From Streptococcus suis (GTDB lineage: Bacteria > Bacillota > Bacilli > Lactobacillales > Streptococcaceae): a DNA stretch of 64,000 nt. The notes beneath the pieces were generated by a model that was given only the letters and a program-made list of their open reading frames with translations, ran no database searches and was not told where the DNA came from. The translations under genes were made by a program, and so were the position numbers. Each line of letters starts with the position of its first letter. Positions within the stretch are counted from its first letter, which is position 1. Of the stretch, positions 34,482 through 42,730 are shown piece after piece. Location of the stretch: the NCBI RefSeq assembly GCF_019856455.1, contig NZ_CP082205.1:620001-684000 (forward strand), read 5' to 3'.

Positions 34482-34519
34482 AAGCCTAGGTGGAGTGAAA
34501 TGCTTCCCTGGGCTTTTTT
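34482..34519 (+). terminator. Attenuator-like terminator
   Basis: AAGCCTAGG/CCTGGGCTT (one G-U pair) form a 9-bp stem followed by TTTTTT. The loop has GGAGTG (34492-34497), complementary to CACTCC in the leader frame (34324-34329), a possible alternative pairing. Confidence 0.75.
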
Positions 34520-34536
34520 GTGCGCTTAGAAAGGTA

Positions 34537-34640
34537 ATACTCTTCGAAAATCAAAATTATCCGTTGTCAACTTGCCTTGATGAACTCCAGTTCTATCTTC
34601 GACATCGTTTTCTAGGCTACTTTTGATTTTCATTGAGTAT
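34537..34640 (-). repeat. RUP-like element, copy 2 (104 bp)
   Basis: Same length and same ends as 17207-17310 but in opposite orientation: ATACTCTTCGAAAATC at the left and TTTTGATTTTCATTGAGTAT at the right. It lies between the attenuator and the cassette. Confidence 0.8.
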
Positions 34641-34697
34641 AAGGTCTATCAATTGTTGCTTATTGAATAAAGTGGCAAATGGTAGGTTATAGATTTG

Positions 34698-34708
34698 TAA
34701 AGGAGATA
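34698..34708. repeat. Left target-site duplication of the cassette
   Basis: TAAAGGAGATA, identical to 35191-35201, contains a Shine-Dalgarno sequence. Confidence 0.88.
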
Positions 34709-35190
34709 CCCGTTGTGCTAGTTAATCAAGCGTAAGCAAGGGAATATTTTAAACTGATACTAAATTCAGTATGACTGCTTTTAAGCAAAAGAGAATAGAT
34801 AAGTAATGGTAAATATAGGAAGTAGGTTTGTATGACAGAAGCACAAAACAATTTTTTGACAGAGCTAAAAATAATACAGGAACAAGCTGTAATAATGAAT
34901 AGTGGACAATCCAATTTATCTGAGAATGAAAAATTATTCAATGTGAGCTATGATACGCTATATTTAGTCATGGAACTTCTAGATGGTTATAGGGGGATAA
35001 ATATTAGTTTATTAGATAATGATCACCAAGAATTTTTAAACGATAGAATTCAGTTACATGACAAGATTGCCAACTTTTTGCAATCATATTAGTTTAGTAT
35101 TCTGTCTTATTGAAACAAAATCATTCACTCAAATAACGTGTGGTATCGTTTTTTGTGATTGATTTGGCTAGAATTAACTAGCACAACGGG
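34709..35190. mobile_element. 482-bp insertion cassette with 18-bp perfect TIRs and one passenger gene
   Basis: CCCGTTGTGCTAGTTAAT at 34709-34726 is repeated inverted and perfect at 35173-35190. It is flanked by an 11-bp direct duplication TAAAGGAGATA. No transposase frame fits inside; only an 86-codon gene is present. This is the structure of a mobile insertion cassette or MITE moved in trans. The 11-bp duplication suggests an IS4/IS231-like or similar transposase, but the TIRs differ from those of the IS4 element at 22672. The insertion point is the ribosome-binding site of the ABC exporter, which the duplication recreates. Confidence 0.82.
34832..35092 (+). CDS. Passenger gene of the cassette, unknown 86-residue protein
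   Basis: MTEAQNNFLTELKII onward, 86 residues, acidic and predicted mostly helical, with no signal peptide, membrane segment or cysteine. AGGAAGTAGG lies upstream of the ATG at a suitable distance. I do not recognise the family. It is the only gene inside the 482-bp inverted-repeat cassette and is followed by 80 nt of AT-rich sequence to the right TIR. Possible roles (immunity-like, antitoxin-like or regulator of the exporter) are guesses; nothing in the sequence chooses between them. Confidence 0.6.
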   Translation: MTEAQNNFLTELKIIQEQAVIMNSGQSNLSENEKLFNVSYDTLYLVMELLDGYRGINISLLDNDHQEFLNDRIQLHDKIANFLQSY

Positions 35191-35201
35191 TAAAGGAGAT
35201 A
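35191..35201 (+). promoter_or_regulatory. Right target duplication, ribosome-binding site of the ABC exporter
   Basis: TAAAGGAGATA precedes the ATG at 35203. The cassette insertion duplicated it, so translation of the exporter is preserved. Confidence 0.85.
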
Positions 35202-35202
35202 T

Positions 35203-36930
35203 ATGTTTCGATTAATTTTTGATTATATCAAGCGTCATAAGTGGCTCTATCTATTGGTTGCTGTGACCTTGATTATTTATGACGCCACACTTTTGCTACC
35301 AACGCAAATCATTCAGCGGATGGTCGATATACTGACCGAGAATGAATTAACACAGGCCATATTGGTTCAGGAGATAACCTTATTGTTATTGGTAACAGTG
35401 CTGAACTATGCAACAGCCTTCATTTGGCATCTGAAATTATTTCAGGCCTCTGTCAATTTCAAGTTTGATATGCAGCAACGTGCCTTTAAAAAATTAGTGA
35501 CCATGCGGACTCCATTTTATGAAAAATTCCGCTCAGGAGATGTCATGACTCGTTTTTCAACGGATGTGGATGGCCTGATGGAGATGGTGGGTTATGGTCT
35601 TATGATTGTCGCCTATGCAGGCGGTATGTTGGCTTTTATCATTCCCACGATGTTCTTTATTGATTGGAAAATTTCGCTAGTAGCTTTACTACCGATGCTG
35701 TTCATGACACTAGGTATATTTTTTATCGGGAGAAAACAAGATAAGGCGATTGATGCCAATAGAGAAGCTGTAGCCCAGCTCAATAATGAAGTTTTGGAGG
35801 TCATCGAAGGCATTCGAGTGACTCGGGCTTATAGTAAAAAAGCAAATCAAAAGGCTCAATTTCAAGCTCGTACCAAACAATTGGCTCAAGGTGGGGATCG
35901 CATCACTTCCTTGCAATCATTGTATAATCCATTAGCCACAGTCTGTTTGGGATTGTCTACTATTTTCGTACTTCTCATGGGGGCACAAGCCGTGAAAGCA
36001 GGGCAACTGACCTTGGGACAAGTAATTGCCCTTCAATTGTATGTCGGTTCGCTTTTAGAGCCGTTTTGGACACTAGCAGATTTCATCCTTGTTTATCAGA
36101 CTGGTAAGACATCTTTCGAAAAACTGCAAGAGCTGATTGAGACGGGAGATGATTTGGAGGCTGATGGTTCTAAGGAAATTGCAGAGCTGTCTAGTATTTC
36201 CTTCAAAAATTATAGCTTTAGTTATCCACAGGCGGAAAGAGCCAGCCTACAGGACATCAATTGGACACTGAAAGCAGGGCAAACTGTAGGTATCGTTGGG
36301 AAAACTGGTTCGGGAAAAACGACCTTGGTTCGTCAATTCTTACGCCAGTATCCGATTGGTCAGGGAAATTTTTTCATCAATCATCAATCTGTTTTAGACT
36401 TTAAACGTTCTAGTATAGAGGAAAAAATTGGCTATGTTCCACAAGAACACATTTTGTTTTCAAGGTCTGTTGGAGAAAATATTGCCCTAGGGAAAGTAGC
36501 TAGTAGCTCTGAGGAGATTGAACAAGCCATTGCCACAGCAGCTTTTAGTCAAGATTTAAAACGGATGACTGATGGTCTTGATACCATGATTGGTGAGCGT
36601 GGTGTGTCTATTTCTGGTGGTCAGAAACAACGGATTTCCATTGCCCGTGCTTTCCTGCGAGAGCCAGATTTGCTAATTCTAGATGATTCTTTGTCGGCAG
36701 TGGATGCTAGGACAGAACGCCAGATTATCCAAAATATTCAAAAAGAACGTGCAGGCAAAACCAATGTCATCGTGACCCATCGTCTATCTGCTGTCAACCA
36801 TGCAGACTGGGTACTAGTCTTGGATGAGGGGCGTATCGTTGAGGAAGGGCGTCCAGCTGATTTGCTTGCCCAAAGAGGTTGGTACTATGAACAATACCAA
36901 CGACAACAAAGCCGGGAAGGAGGAGAATAA
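35203..36930 (+). CDS. ABC multidrug exporter, half-transporter 1 (degenerate site subunit)
   Basis: A 575-residue half-transporter: six membrane helices (about 1-310) and a nucleotide-binding domain (about 330-570). Walker A is GKTGSGKT and the signature SISGGQKQR is canonical. Walker B is LLILDDSLSAVD, where the usual catalytic glutamate is aspartate. This is the hallmark of the non-catalytic subunit of heterodimeric exporters such as BmrC/LmrC. It overlaps the next gene by one base (TAATG). S. suis SatA and Bacillus BmrC are the obvious comparisons; I cannot choose by reading. Substrates are probably hydrophobic drugs. Confidence 0.88.
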   Translation: MFRLIFDYIKRHKWLYLLVAVTLIIYDATLLLPTQIIQRMVDILTENELTQAILVQEITLLLLVTVLNYATAFIWHLKLFQASVNFKFDMQQRAFKKLVTMRTPFYEKFRSGDVMTRFSTDVDGLMEMVGYGLMIVAYAGGMLAFIIPTMFFIDWKISLVALLPMLFMTLGIFFIGRKQDKAIDANREAVAQLNNEVLEVIEGIRVTRAYSKKANQKAQFQARTKQLAQGGDRITSLQSLYNPLATVCLGLSTIFVLLMGAQAVKAGQLTLGQVIALQLYVGSLLEPFWTLADFILVYQTGKTSFEKLQELIETGDDLEADGSKEIAELSSISFKNYSFSYPQAERASLQDINWTLKAGQTVGIVGKTGSGKTTLVRQFLRQYPIGQGNFFINHQSVLDFKRSSIEEKIGYVPQEHILFSRSVGENIALGKVASSSEEIEQAIATAAFSQDLKRMTDGLDTMIGERGVSISGGQKQRISIARAFLREPDLLILDDSLSAVDARTERQIIQNIQKERAGKTNVIVTHRLSAVNHADWVLVLDEGRIVEEGRPADLLAQRGWYYEQYQRQQSREGGE

Positions 36931-38669
36931 TGAAGGTTTTAGGATTTTTATTGAAACAAATTCGTCGTGTCAAGTGGCTATTTATAGTAGCTGTCGGCTT
37001 CTATCTATTGGCTTCGACCATGGTTCGATTGGCTCCTCTGCTGATTCAGCAGGCGATTGATGGGCCGATTACGGATTTGAGCAAGGGTTTGCCCTTTGAT
37101 GAAGCTGTTTTCTTAAACCAGTCAGCTCAATACATGGGAATGATTATTCTGGGAGCTATTGGCTTCTACTTATCTATGCGTTTACTCATGCATTGCGCCA
37201 ATCGTATTGCTGAAAATCTACGTAATCAAGCTTATGATGTTATGCAACGGTTGCCTATTTCTTATTTTGATGATAAGCCCGCTGGAAAAATTGCAACTAG
37301 AATTGTCAATGATACAGAAACCCTGCGGACACAATTTTATGGGACCTTAGTTAATGCCTTTAACAATATTGTTCGTTTGCTCTTTACATACGGTGTCCTA
37401 TTTTACATGAATGGGAGCCTTGGTTGGCTGATGTTACTCTTGATACCACTCTATATCGGTATTCAATTTGCTTACAAGAAAATGACAGACAAGCCGATGA
37501 AGGATTTTTATGATGCAAGGAGTGACGTCAATACGCAGGTGAATGAGACCATGAATGGTGCAAGTTTGATTCAACTTTTTGGACAAGAAGAGCGCATCAT
37601 GAAAGAATTTGAAGTGACTGCTGACAAGATGCGTCGGGCAGATAATAAGATTATCTGGGCCCAGTCTCTTGCCACGTGGAATCTGAGTGGTTTACTGCAA
37701 AATTTGGTCATTGCTGCGATTTTAACGGTAGTCGGCTATCAGTTTCTTGCGGGACAGGATGGAGTTACAGCTGGGAAACTCTTTGTTTATGTCAACTATA
37801 TCGAAGGAGTCTTCATTGCTTTGGGAGCGCTGGTTCAACAGTTCCCAAATATGCTTCGCTCGTTTGAAACAGGTAAGCGTCTAATGACCCTTCTAGAAGA
37901 AGAGGTGGAAGACGACTGTGATCGTATTTTGGAAGTTGAACAAGGGCAAGTCGTGTTTGAACACGTGAACTTTAGCTATGAAGAAAACAGACCAGTTTTG
38001 AAAGATATTACCATTCTGGCAGAAAAAGGAGAAACAGTTGCTCTGGTTGGGCATACTGGGTCTGGTAAGTCTTCTATTATGAACCTCCTCTATCGTTTCT
38101 ATGATCCCCAGGAGGGAAGGGTTTTACTGGATGGGAAAAATATCCGTGATTATTCTCGTGAAAGCCTGCGCAGTCACATGGGGATTGTTTTGCAAGATCC
38201 CTATCTCTTTACAGGGACGATTGCCAGCAATGTTTCCATGAATGAAGAGGAAGCAGATAGAACAAGAATCATGCAGGCGCTAGAAAAAGTTGGTGCAGGG
38301 CCTATGCTATCTCGCTTAGAGAAAGGGATTGATGAACCGGTTGTTGAGAAGGGAGCGGCCTTTTCAAGTGGGGAACGTCAGTTGATTGCCTTTGCGCGGA
38401 CACTCTACTCTGATCCTAAAATTCTGATATTGGATGAAGCAACTTCTCATATTGATACGGAGACGGAAGAAATTATCCAACATGCCATGGAAGTTGTGAA
38501 AGAAGGTCGGACAACCTTTATTATTGCCCACCGACTTTCTACCATTCAAAATGCAGACCAGATTCTTGTCTTAGATCAAGGTCGAATTATTGAACATGGG
38601 AAGCATGAAGAATTGGTTGCACGTGGTGGAGTATATGCTCAAATGCATGAGATTCAAGCAAAGGTGTAA
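36930..38669 (+). CDS. ABC multidrug exporter, half-transporter 2 (catalytic Walker B)
   Basis: A 579-residue half-transporter with six membrane helices (about 1-320) and an ATPase domain (about 345-575). Walker A GHTGSGKS and Walker B ILILDEATSHID are canonical, but the signature reads FSSGERQL instead of SGGQ. Together with subunit 1 this gives one consensus and one degenerate ATP site, the asymmetric arrangement of BmrCD, LmrCD and TM287/288. GGAGGAGA precedes the ATG. It ends just before a terminator. Confidence 0.9.
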   Translation: MKVLGFLLKQIRRVKWLFIVAVGFYLLASTMVRLAPLLIQQAIDGPITDLSKGLPFDEAVFLNQSAQYMGMIILGAIGFYLSMRLLMHCANRIAENLRNQAYDVMQRLPISYFDDKPAGKIATRIVNDTETLRTQFYGTLVNAFNNIVRLLFTYGVLFYMNGSLGWLMLLLIPLYIGIQFAYKKMTDKPMKDFYDARSDVNTQVNETMNGASLIQLFGQEERIMKEFEVTADKMRRADNKIIWAQSLATWNLSGLLQNLVIAAILTVVGYQFLAGQDGVTAGKLFVYVNYIEGVFIALGALVQQFPNMLRSFETGKRLMTLLEEEVEDDCDRILEVEQGQVVFEHVNFSYEENRPVLKDITILAEKGETVALVGHTGSGKSSIMNLLYRFYDPQEGRVLLDGKNIRDYSRESLRSHMGIVLQDPYLFTGTIASNVSMNEEEADRTRIMQALEKVGAGPMLSRLEKGIDEPVVEKGAAFSSGERQLIAFARTLYSDPKILILDEATSHIDTETEEIIQHAMEVVKEGRTTFIIAHRLSTIQNADQILVLDQGRIIEHGKHEELVARGGVYAQMHEIQAKV

Positions 38670-38679
38670 TAAGCAGTTA

Positions 38680-38708
38680 AAAATTCCAAGCTTTGGCTGG
38701 AATTTTTT
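38680..38708 (+). terminator. Terminator of the ABC exporter operon
   Basis: AAAATTCCA and TGGAATTTT arms around an AGCTTTGGC loop with a trailing T run. The T run merges with the -10 of the next gene. Confidence 0.78.
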
Positions 38709-38716
38709 GCTATAAT
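38708..38716 (+). promoter_or_regulatory. Extended -10 giving a probable leaderless mRNA (HAD gene)
   Basis: TGCTATAAT ends 6 nt before the ATG at 38723; initiation 7 nt after the -10 would start on the A of ATG. Confidence 0.6.
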
Positions 38717-38722
38717 TGACTC

Positions 38723-39418
38723 ATGAAAGCCTTAATTTTTGATGTAGATGATACGCTTTATGATCAGATTCAACCGTTTGAACGTGCTTTGGAAAGACAC
38801 ATTGAAGTAGCAAGGGAGCAAATTGAACCACTCTACCTTTCCTTTCGCAGATATGCGGATGAAGTATTTGAAGCGACAGCAATTGGAAAGATGAGTCTGA
38901 AAGATAGTCATATTTATCGGATGAAACATGCTTTGGCAGATTTTGGGTATCAGGTGTCTGATGCAACAGCCTTAGCTATTCAAATAGATTATGATTATTT
39001 TCAAGGGCAGATAGAGCTCAGTCCAGTGTTTCCAGAAATATTTTCATGGTGTCAGGCGCAAGGAATTGCAATGGGGATTATTACGAATGGACCTTATAGA
39101 CATCAGTTGAGAAAGATACGCACGATGGGGTTAGTTAATTGGTTTGAGCTAGAACATGTCCTAATTTCTGGACAAGTTGGTATCACAAAGCCAAATCCTG
39201 CTATTTTTCAACTAATGGAAGAACGTTTGGAGATGTCAGGCGAAGATATCTGTTATCTAGGGGATTCGTTTGAAAATGATGTGGTAGGAGCGAAAGCTGC
39301 GAATTGGAAGGCAATTTGGTTTAATCATAGAAAGAGAATAGAGCCAATAGCTCCGTATCAGGCAGATAAAGTGGTGACAGATTGGGATGAACTGGTCGAA
39401 GTTATCCAGTCTTTCTAG
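38723..39418 (+). CDS. HAD-superfamily hydrolase
   Basis: A 231-residue HAD phosphatase of subfamily IA. Motif I is FDVDDTLYD (residues 6-14), motif II IITNGP, motif III lysine in GITKPNP and motif IV YLGDSFENDVVGA. The helical cap lies between residues about 18 and 95. Pyrimidine nucleotidases (YjjG type) and phosphoglycolate phosphatase-like enzymes share this layout; the substrate is not readable. No Shine-Dalgarno is present, consistent with a leaderless transcript from the extended -10 directly upstream. Confidence 0.85.
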   Translation: MKALIFDVDDTLYDQIQPFERALERHIEVAREQIEPLYLSFRRYADEVFEATAIGKMSLKDSHIYRMKHALADFGYQVSDATALAIQIDYDYFQGQIELSPVFPEIFSWCQAQGIAMGIITNGPYRHQLRKIRTMGLVNWFELEHVLISGQVGITKPNPAIFQLMEERLEMSGEDICYLGDSFENDVVGAKAANWKAIWFNHRKRIEPIAPYQADKVVTDWDELVEVIQSF

Positions 39419-39583
39419 TGGTTTCTACAAGGGATTATCAATTTTTTATAGGTGTGATAGATAAAATATATTAGTAGGATACCTGTCTTTATGATAGTAT
39501 AAAATGTAAGCATAGAAGTATAGGTGTGAATCCAAGCAGATTTTTATTCCTACTCTATGAAATTTTTTGAAATGGAGTTACCT

Positions 39584-40147
39584 ATGACACAAGCTTTCTT
39601 TCCTATCCATACTCTAGAGACTGTTAGTCCAGAATTACGAGAAAACCTTGCGACTGTCAAGAAAAATAATGGCGGTTATATTCCTAATCTCATCGGTCTT
39701 TTAGCCAATTCCCCGACAGCCCTAGAAACCTACCAAACTGTTAGTGGTATCAATCGCCGTAGTAGTCTGAATCCGACTGAGCGTGAAGTGGTACAAATTA
39801 CAGCTGCTGTTGCCAATGGCTGTGGATTTTGCGTGGCAGGTCATACGGCTATTTCTATCAAGCAGGTTAAGATGCCAGATGTAATTCTACAGGCTCTACG
39901 CCAGGGAACTCCCATCGAAACGGATGCCAAATTAGGTGCTCTCGCTCGATTTACTTTGGCAGTTATCCATGAAAAAGGCAAGGTTGAACAGCCCTTGCTA
40001 GAGGAATTTTTCCAAGAGGGCTACACGGATGAAAATGCCTTGGATGTGGTGTTAGGAGTCAGTCTTGCAACTCTTTGTAATTATGCCAACAATCTCATCA
40101 ACACTCCTATCAATCCAGAATTACAGGCCTATGCTTTGGAGAATTGA
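39584..40147 (+). CDS. AhpD-like carboxymuconolactone decarboxylase family protein
   Basis: A 187-residue all-helical protein with the AhpD-type redox motif CGFCVAGH (CxxCxxxH, about residues 84-91). Family members act as alkylhydroperoxidases or disulfide reductants. The start is the ATG at 39584 with GGAG 6 nt upstream; an in-frame ATG 9 codons earlier lacks a ribosome-binding site. It is monocistronic with a clear terminator. The physiological oxidant or partner is not evident. Confidence 0.83.
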   Translation: MTQAFFPIHTLETVSPELRENLATVKKNNGGYIPNLIGLLANSPTALETYQTVSGINRRSSLNPTEREVVQITAAVANGCGFCVAGHTAISIKQVKMPDVILQALRQGTPIETDAKLGALARFTLAVIHEKGKVEQPLLEEFFQEGYTDENALDVVLGVSLATLCNYANNLINTPINPELQAYALEN

Positions 40148-40163
40148 GTAAATAGAATAGAGT

Positions 40164-40195
40164 AAAAACCAGTCGGAAAAATCGGCTGGTTTTTC
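40164..40195 (+). terminator. Terminator of the AhpD-like gene
   Basis: AAAAACCAGTCGG pairs with the following arm ending CTGGTTTTT (one T-G wobble), ending in a T run. Confidence 0.85.
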
Positions 40196-40307
40196 AGTTC
40201 TAACAAGTGAAACTATTTTTATAAAAAAGTTAGAAAATAGAAAGTAGTTTCAAAAAATCCCCTTTTCTTTCTTCAGACAGAAATTAAAATTTAAATGTAA
40301 AAGTCTA

Positions 40308-40335
40308 TTGAAAAAACATCAGTATATTATATAAT
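40308..40335 (+). promoter_or_regulatory. nanE promoter
   Basis: TTGAAA (40308-40313), a 16-nt spacer and TATAAT (40330-40335). Confidence 0.7.
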
Positions 40336-40340
40336 TGTAT

Positions 40341-40354
40341 TGTAAGCGCTATCT
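40341..40354 (+). promoter_or_regulatory. cre site at the nanE transcription start
   Basis: TGTAAGCGCTATCT matches cre TGWAANCGNTNWCA at 13 of 14 positions and lies from about +1 to +14, so CcpA bound there would block transcription in glucose. Confidence 0.75.
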
Positions 40355-40389
40355 TGGATCCAATAGTAGAACGGTGCAAGGAGAACTAA

Positions 40390-41091
40390 ATGGCGATCAT
40401 AAGCAAAGAAATCTTAAAAGAGCAGATTAAAGATGGCATTATTGTTTCCTGTCAGGCCTTACCTGGTGAACCCTTGTATAGGGAAGAAGGGGGGATTATG
40501 CCTTTACTCGTAAAGGCGGCAGAAGAAGCAGGTGCCGTAGGTATTCGAGCCAATAGTGTCCGAGATATTAAAGAAATCAAGGAAGTAACCGATTTACCGA
40601 TTATCGGAATTATCAAGAGAGATTACCCTCCTCAAGAACCCTTCATTACGGCAACGATGAAAGAGGTTGACGAGCTAGCTGAGCTAGACATTGCAGTTAT
40701 TGCCCTGGATTGTACTAAACGTGAGCGGTTTGATGGTCTGGACATCGTTGATTTCATCAAGCAAATCAAGGAAAAATATCCACACCAACTCTTCATGGCA
40801 GATATTTCTACCTATGAAGAAGGTGTGACAGCCTACGAGGCAGGTATTGATTTTGTTGGAACGACCTTATCAGGATACACATCCTATAGCCGACAAGAAG
40901 ATGGACCAGATATTGAGCTGGTTGACCGACTTTGCCGTGCTGGGATTGATGTCATCGCAGAAGGAAAAATACACTATCCTGACCAAGTAAAAATTATTCA
41001 TGATTTAGGTGTGGCAGGAATTGTTGTAGGCGGTGCAATCACACGTCCAAAGGAAATCGCAGAGCGGTTTATTAGTGCTTTACATAAATAA
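40390..41091 (+). CDS. nanE: N-acetylmannosamine-6-phosphate 2-epimerase
   Basis: A 233-residue TIM-barrel epimerase converting ManNAc-6-P to GlcNAc-6-P for amino-sugar catabolism. Conserved blocks include [12 protein letters not shown] near the start, [37 protein letters not shown] and VIAEGKI...[17 protein letters not shown] precedes the ATG. It forms an operon with a PTS permease 28 nt downstream. No nanA or nanK is in the window, so the route feeding it is either imported ManNAc (phosphorylated by the PTS) or sialate genes located elsewhere. Confidence 0.95.
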   Translation: MAIISKEILKEQIKDGIIVSCQALPGEPLYREEGGIMPLLVKAAEEAGAVGIRANSVRDIKEIKEVTDLPIIGIIKRDYPPQEPFITATMKEVDELAELDIAVIALDCTKRERFDGLDIVDFIKQIKEKYPHQLFMADISTYEEGVTAYEAGIDFVGTTLSGYTSYSRQEDGPDIELVDRLCRAGIDVIAEGKIHYPDQVKIIHDLGVAGIVVGGAITRPKEIAERFISALHK

Positions 41092-41118
41092 TAAATAGGT
41101 TATAGAAAGGAATGGAGT

Positions 41119-42627
41119 ATGAATTTTAAGAAGTTTTCTCAGCTAGGGCAGGCCTTTATGCTGCCAATCTCAATTTTGCCTGTTGCTGGTCTCTTACTGG
41201 GAATTGGAGGCGCCTTATCAAATAGTAATGCTGTAGCACAATTTCCTGTATTGGATCAAGCGTGGTTGCAAGCTGTATTCACTATCATGAGTACGGCAGG
41301 TAGTGCTGTATTTGCGAATTTAGCATTGATTTTTGCAATTGGTGTTGCTGTAGGTTTGGCAGATGCTGATAAGGGGACTGCTGGCCTATCTGCTGGAGTT
41401 GCATACTTGGTTTATACGGCTACTATTAGTGGATTTTTAACTCTTTTTGCAGATAAGGAAGCAAGCATTGATACTGGAGTTTTGGGCGCTTTAGCGATTG
41501 GTATCGCTGTTGCAACTTTACACAATAAATATCGAAAAATTGAATTACCAACCTTTCTTGGTTTCTTTGGAGGCTCTCGCTTTATTCCAATTATTTCATC
41601 ATTTGCAGCAATTGCGATTGGCTCCATTTTTTATATAATTTGGCCACCGATTCAGAATTTATTAGTTGATTTTGGTAAGGCAATCGCAGAGATGGGAAGT
41701 TTTGGAACCTTCTTATATGGTTTTGGATTACGTTTGACAGGTGCATTTGGCTTGCACCATACCATCTATCCAATGTTTTGGTATACCTCATTAGGTGGAA
41801 GTGAAGTGGTAGCAGGTGAGACAATCCAAGGTGCGCAAAATATTTTCTTTGCTCAATTAGCAGATGCGAATCACACAGGCTTATTTACTCATGGAACTCG
41901 ATTTTTTGCTGGTCGATTTGCAACGATGATTTTTGGTCTACCAGCATCTTGTTTGGCTATGTATCACGCAATTCCTAAGGAAAATCGTAAGAAGGTTGGC
42001 AGTTTTTATTCAAGTAGTGCATTAACTTCCCTCTTGACAGGAATTACTGAACCAATTGAATTTTCTTTCTTGTTTGTTGCTCCATGGCTATATGTTGTTC
42101 ACGCATTTTTAGATGGACTATCATTCTTAGTCGCAGATCTCCTGCAAATTCGTATTGGGAACTCATTTTCTGGTGGGCTTATTGATTACTTGATTTTTGG
42201 TGTTTTCCAAGGAAATGACAAAACCAATTGGATTTACGTGATTCCTATTGGCTTGCTTTGGGCAGCAGTTTATTATCTAGTTTTCAAATTTTTAGTAACC
42301 AAATTTCACGTGCTAGTTCCTGGTATGGAAAGTAGTGATCAAGCATCACATTCTGAAAAAGTTTTATCAAACGGTTCTAGTCTTCGTGATAATGCAATTG
42401 CTATCATCGATGCTCTTGGTGGTGCAGATAATATTGAGAATGTAACTGCCTGTGCGACTCGATTAAGAGTATCGCTCAGAAATAGTGGTCTTGTGGATAA
42501 GGGAGTTATTCAGTCTATAGGTGCGACGGCTGTTTTGGATGTAAAAGGAGGAATACAGGCTATTTTCGGAGGTAAGGCTATTCTGTATAGCCAAGAAATC
42601 AATCAAATTCTTGGTCTGGAAGAATAA
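41119..42627 (+). CDS. PTS IICB permease of the glucose/GlcNAc superfamily, probably for an amino sugar
   Basis: A 502-residue protein. Residues about 1-400 form an EIIC domain (KKFSQLGQAFMLPISILPVAGLLLGIGGAL; GLHHTIYPMFWYTSLGG; the GITEPIEFSFLFVAP substrate motif). Residues about 420-500 form an EIIB domain with the phosphorylated cysteine in TACATRLRVSLRN. There is no IIA domain, which must be supplied in trans. Pairing with nanE and an RpiR regulator points to uptake of ManNAc or a related amino sugar; GlcNAc or MurNAc cannot be excluded. Confidence 0.85.
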   Translation: MNFKKFSQLGQAFMLPISILPVAGLLLGIGGALSNSNAVAQFPVLDQAWLQAVFTIMSTAGSAVFANLALIFAIGVAVGLADADKGTAGLSAGVAYLVYTATISGFLTLFADKEASIDTGVLGALAIGIAVATLHNKYRKIELPTFLGFFGGSRFIPIISSFAAIAIGSIFYIIWPPIQNLLVDFGKAIAEMGSFGTFLYGFGLRLTGAFGLHHTIYPMFWYTSLGGSEVVAGETIQGAQNIFFAQLADANHTGLFTHGTRFFAGRFATMIFGLPASCLAMYHAIPKENRKKVGSFYSSSALTSLLTGITEPIEFSFLFVAPWLYVVHAFLDGLSFLVADLLQIRIGNSFSGGLIDYLIFGVFQGNDKTNWIYVIPIGLLWAAVYYLVFKFLVTKFHVLVPGMESSDQASHSEKVLSNGSSLRDNAIAIIDALGGADNIENVTACATRLRVSLRNSGLVDKGVIQSIGATAVLDVKGGIQAIFGGKAILYSQEINQILGLEE

Positions 42628-42646
42628 AGTTATATTTAAGCGAATT

Positions 42647-42693
42647 AAAAGCATTCAAACTGTACCTGTCGGGTATTTTTGAATGCTTTTTGT
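42647..42693. terminator. Bidirectional terminator, PTS gene / rpiR gene
   Basis: A 13-bp stem AAAAGCATTCAAA/TTTGAATGCTTTT with flanking A and T runs. Confidence 0.88.
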
Positions 42694-42730
42694 TTTATTA
42701 AGATTGTTGTGAAATAGAAAGACGGATGAA

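Noticed and set aside
34832..35092. Calling the cassette gene an antitoxin or immunity gene
   Set aside because: Only size and helical character suggest it; no partner toxin, bacteriocin or DNA-binding motif is present.
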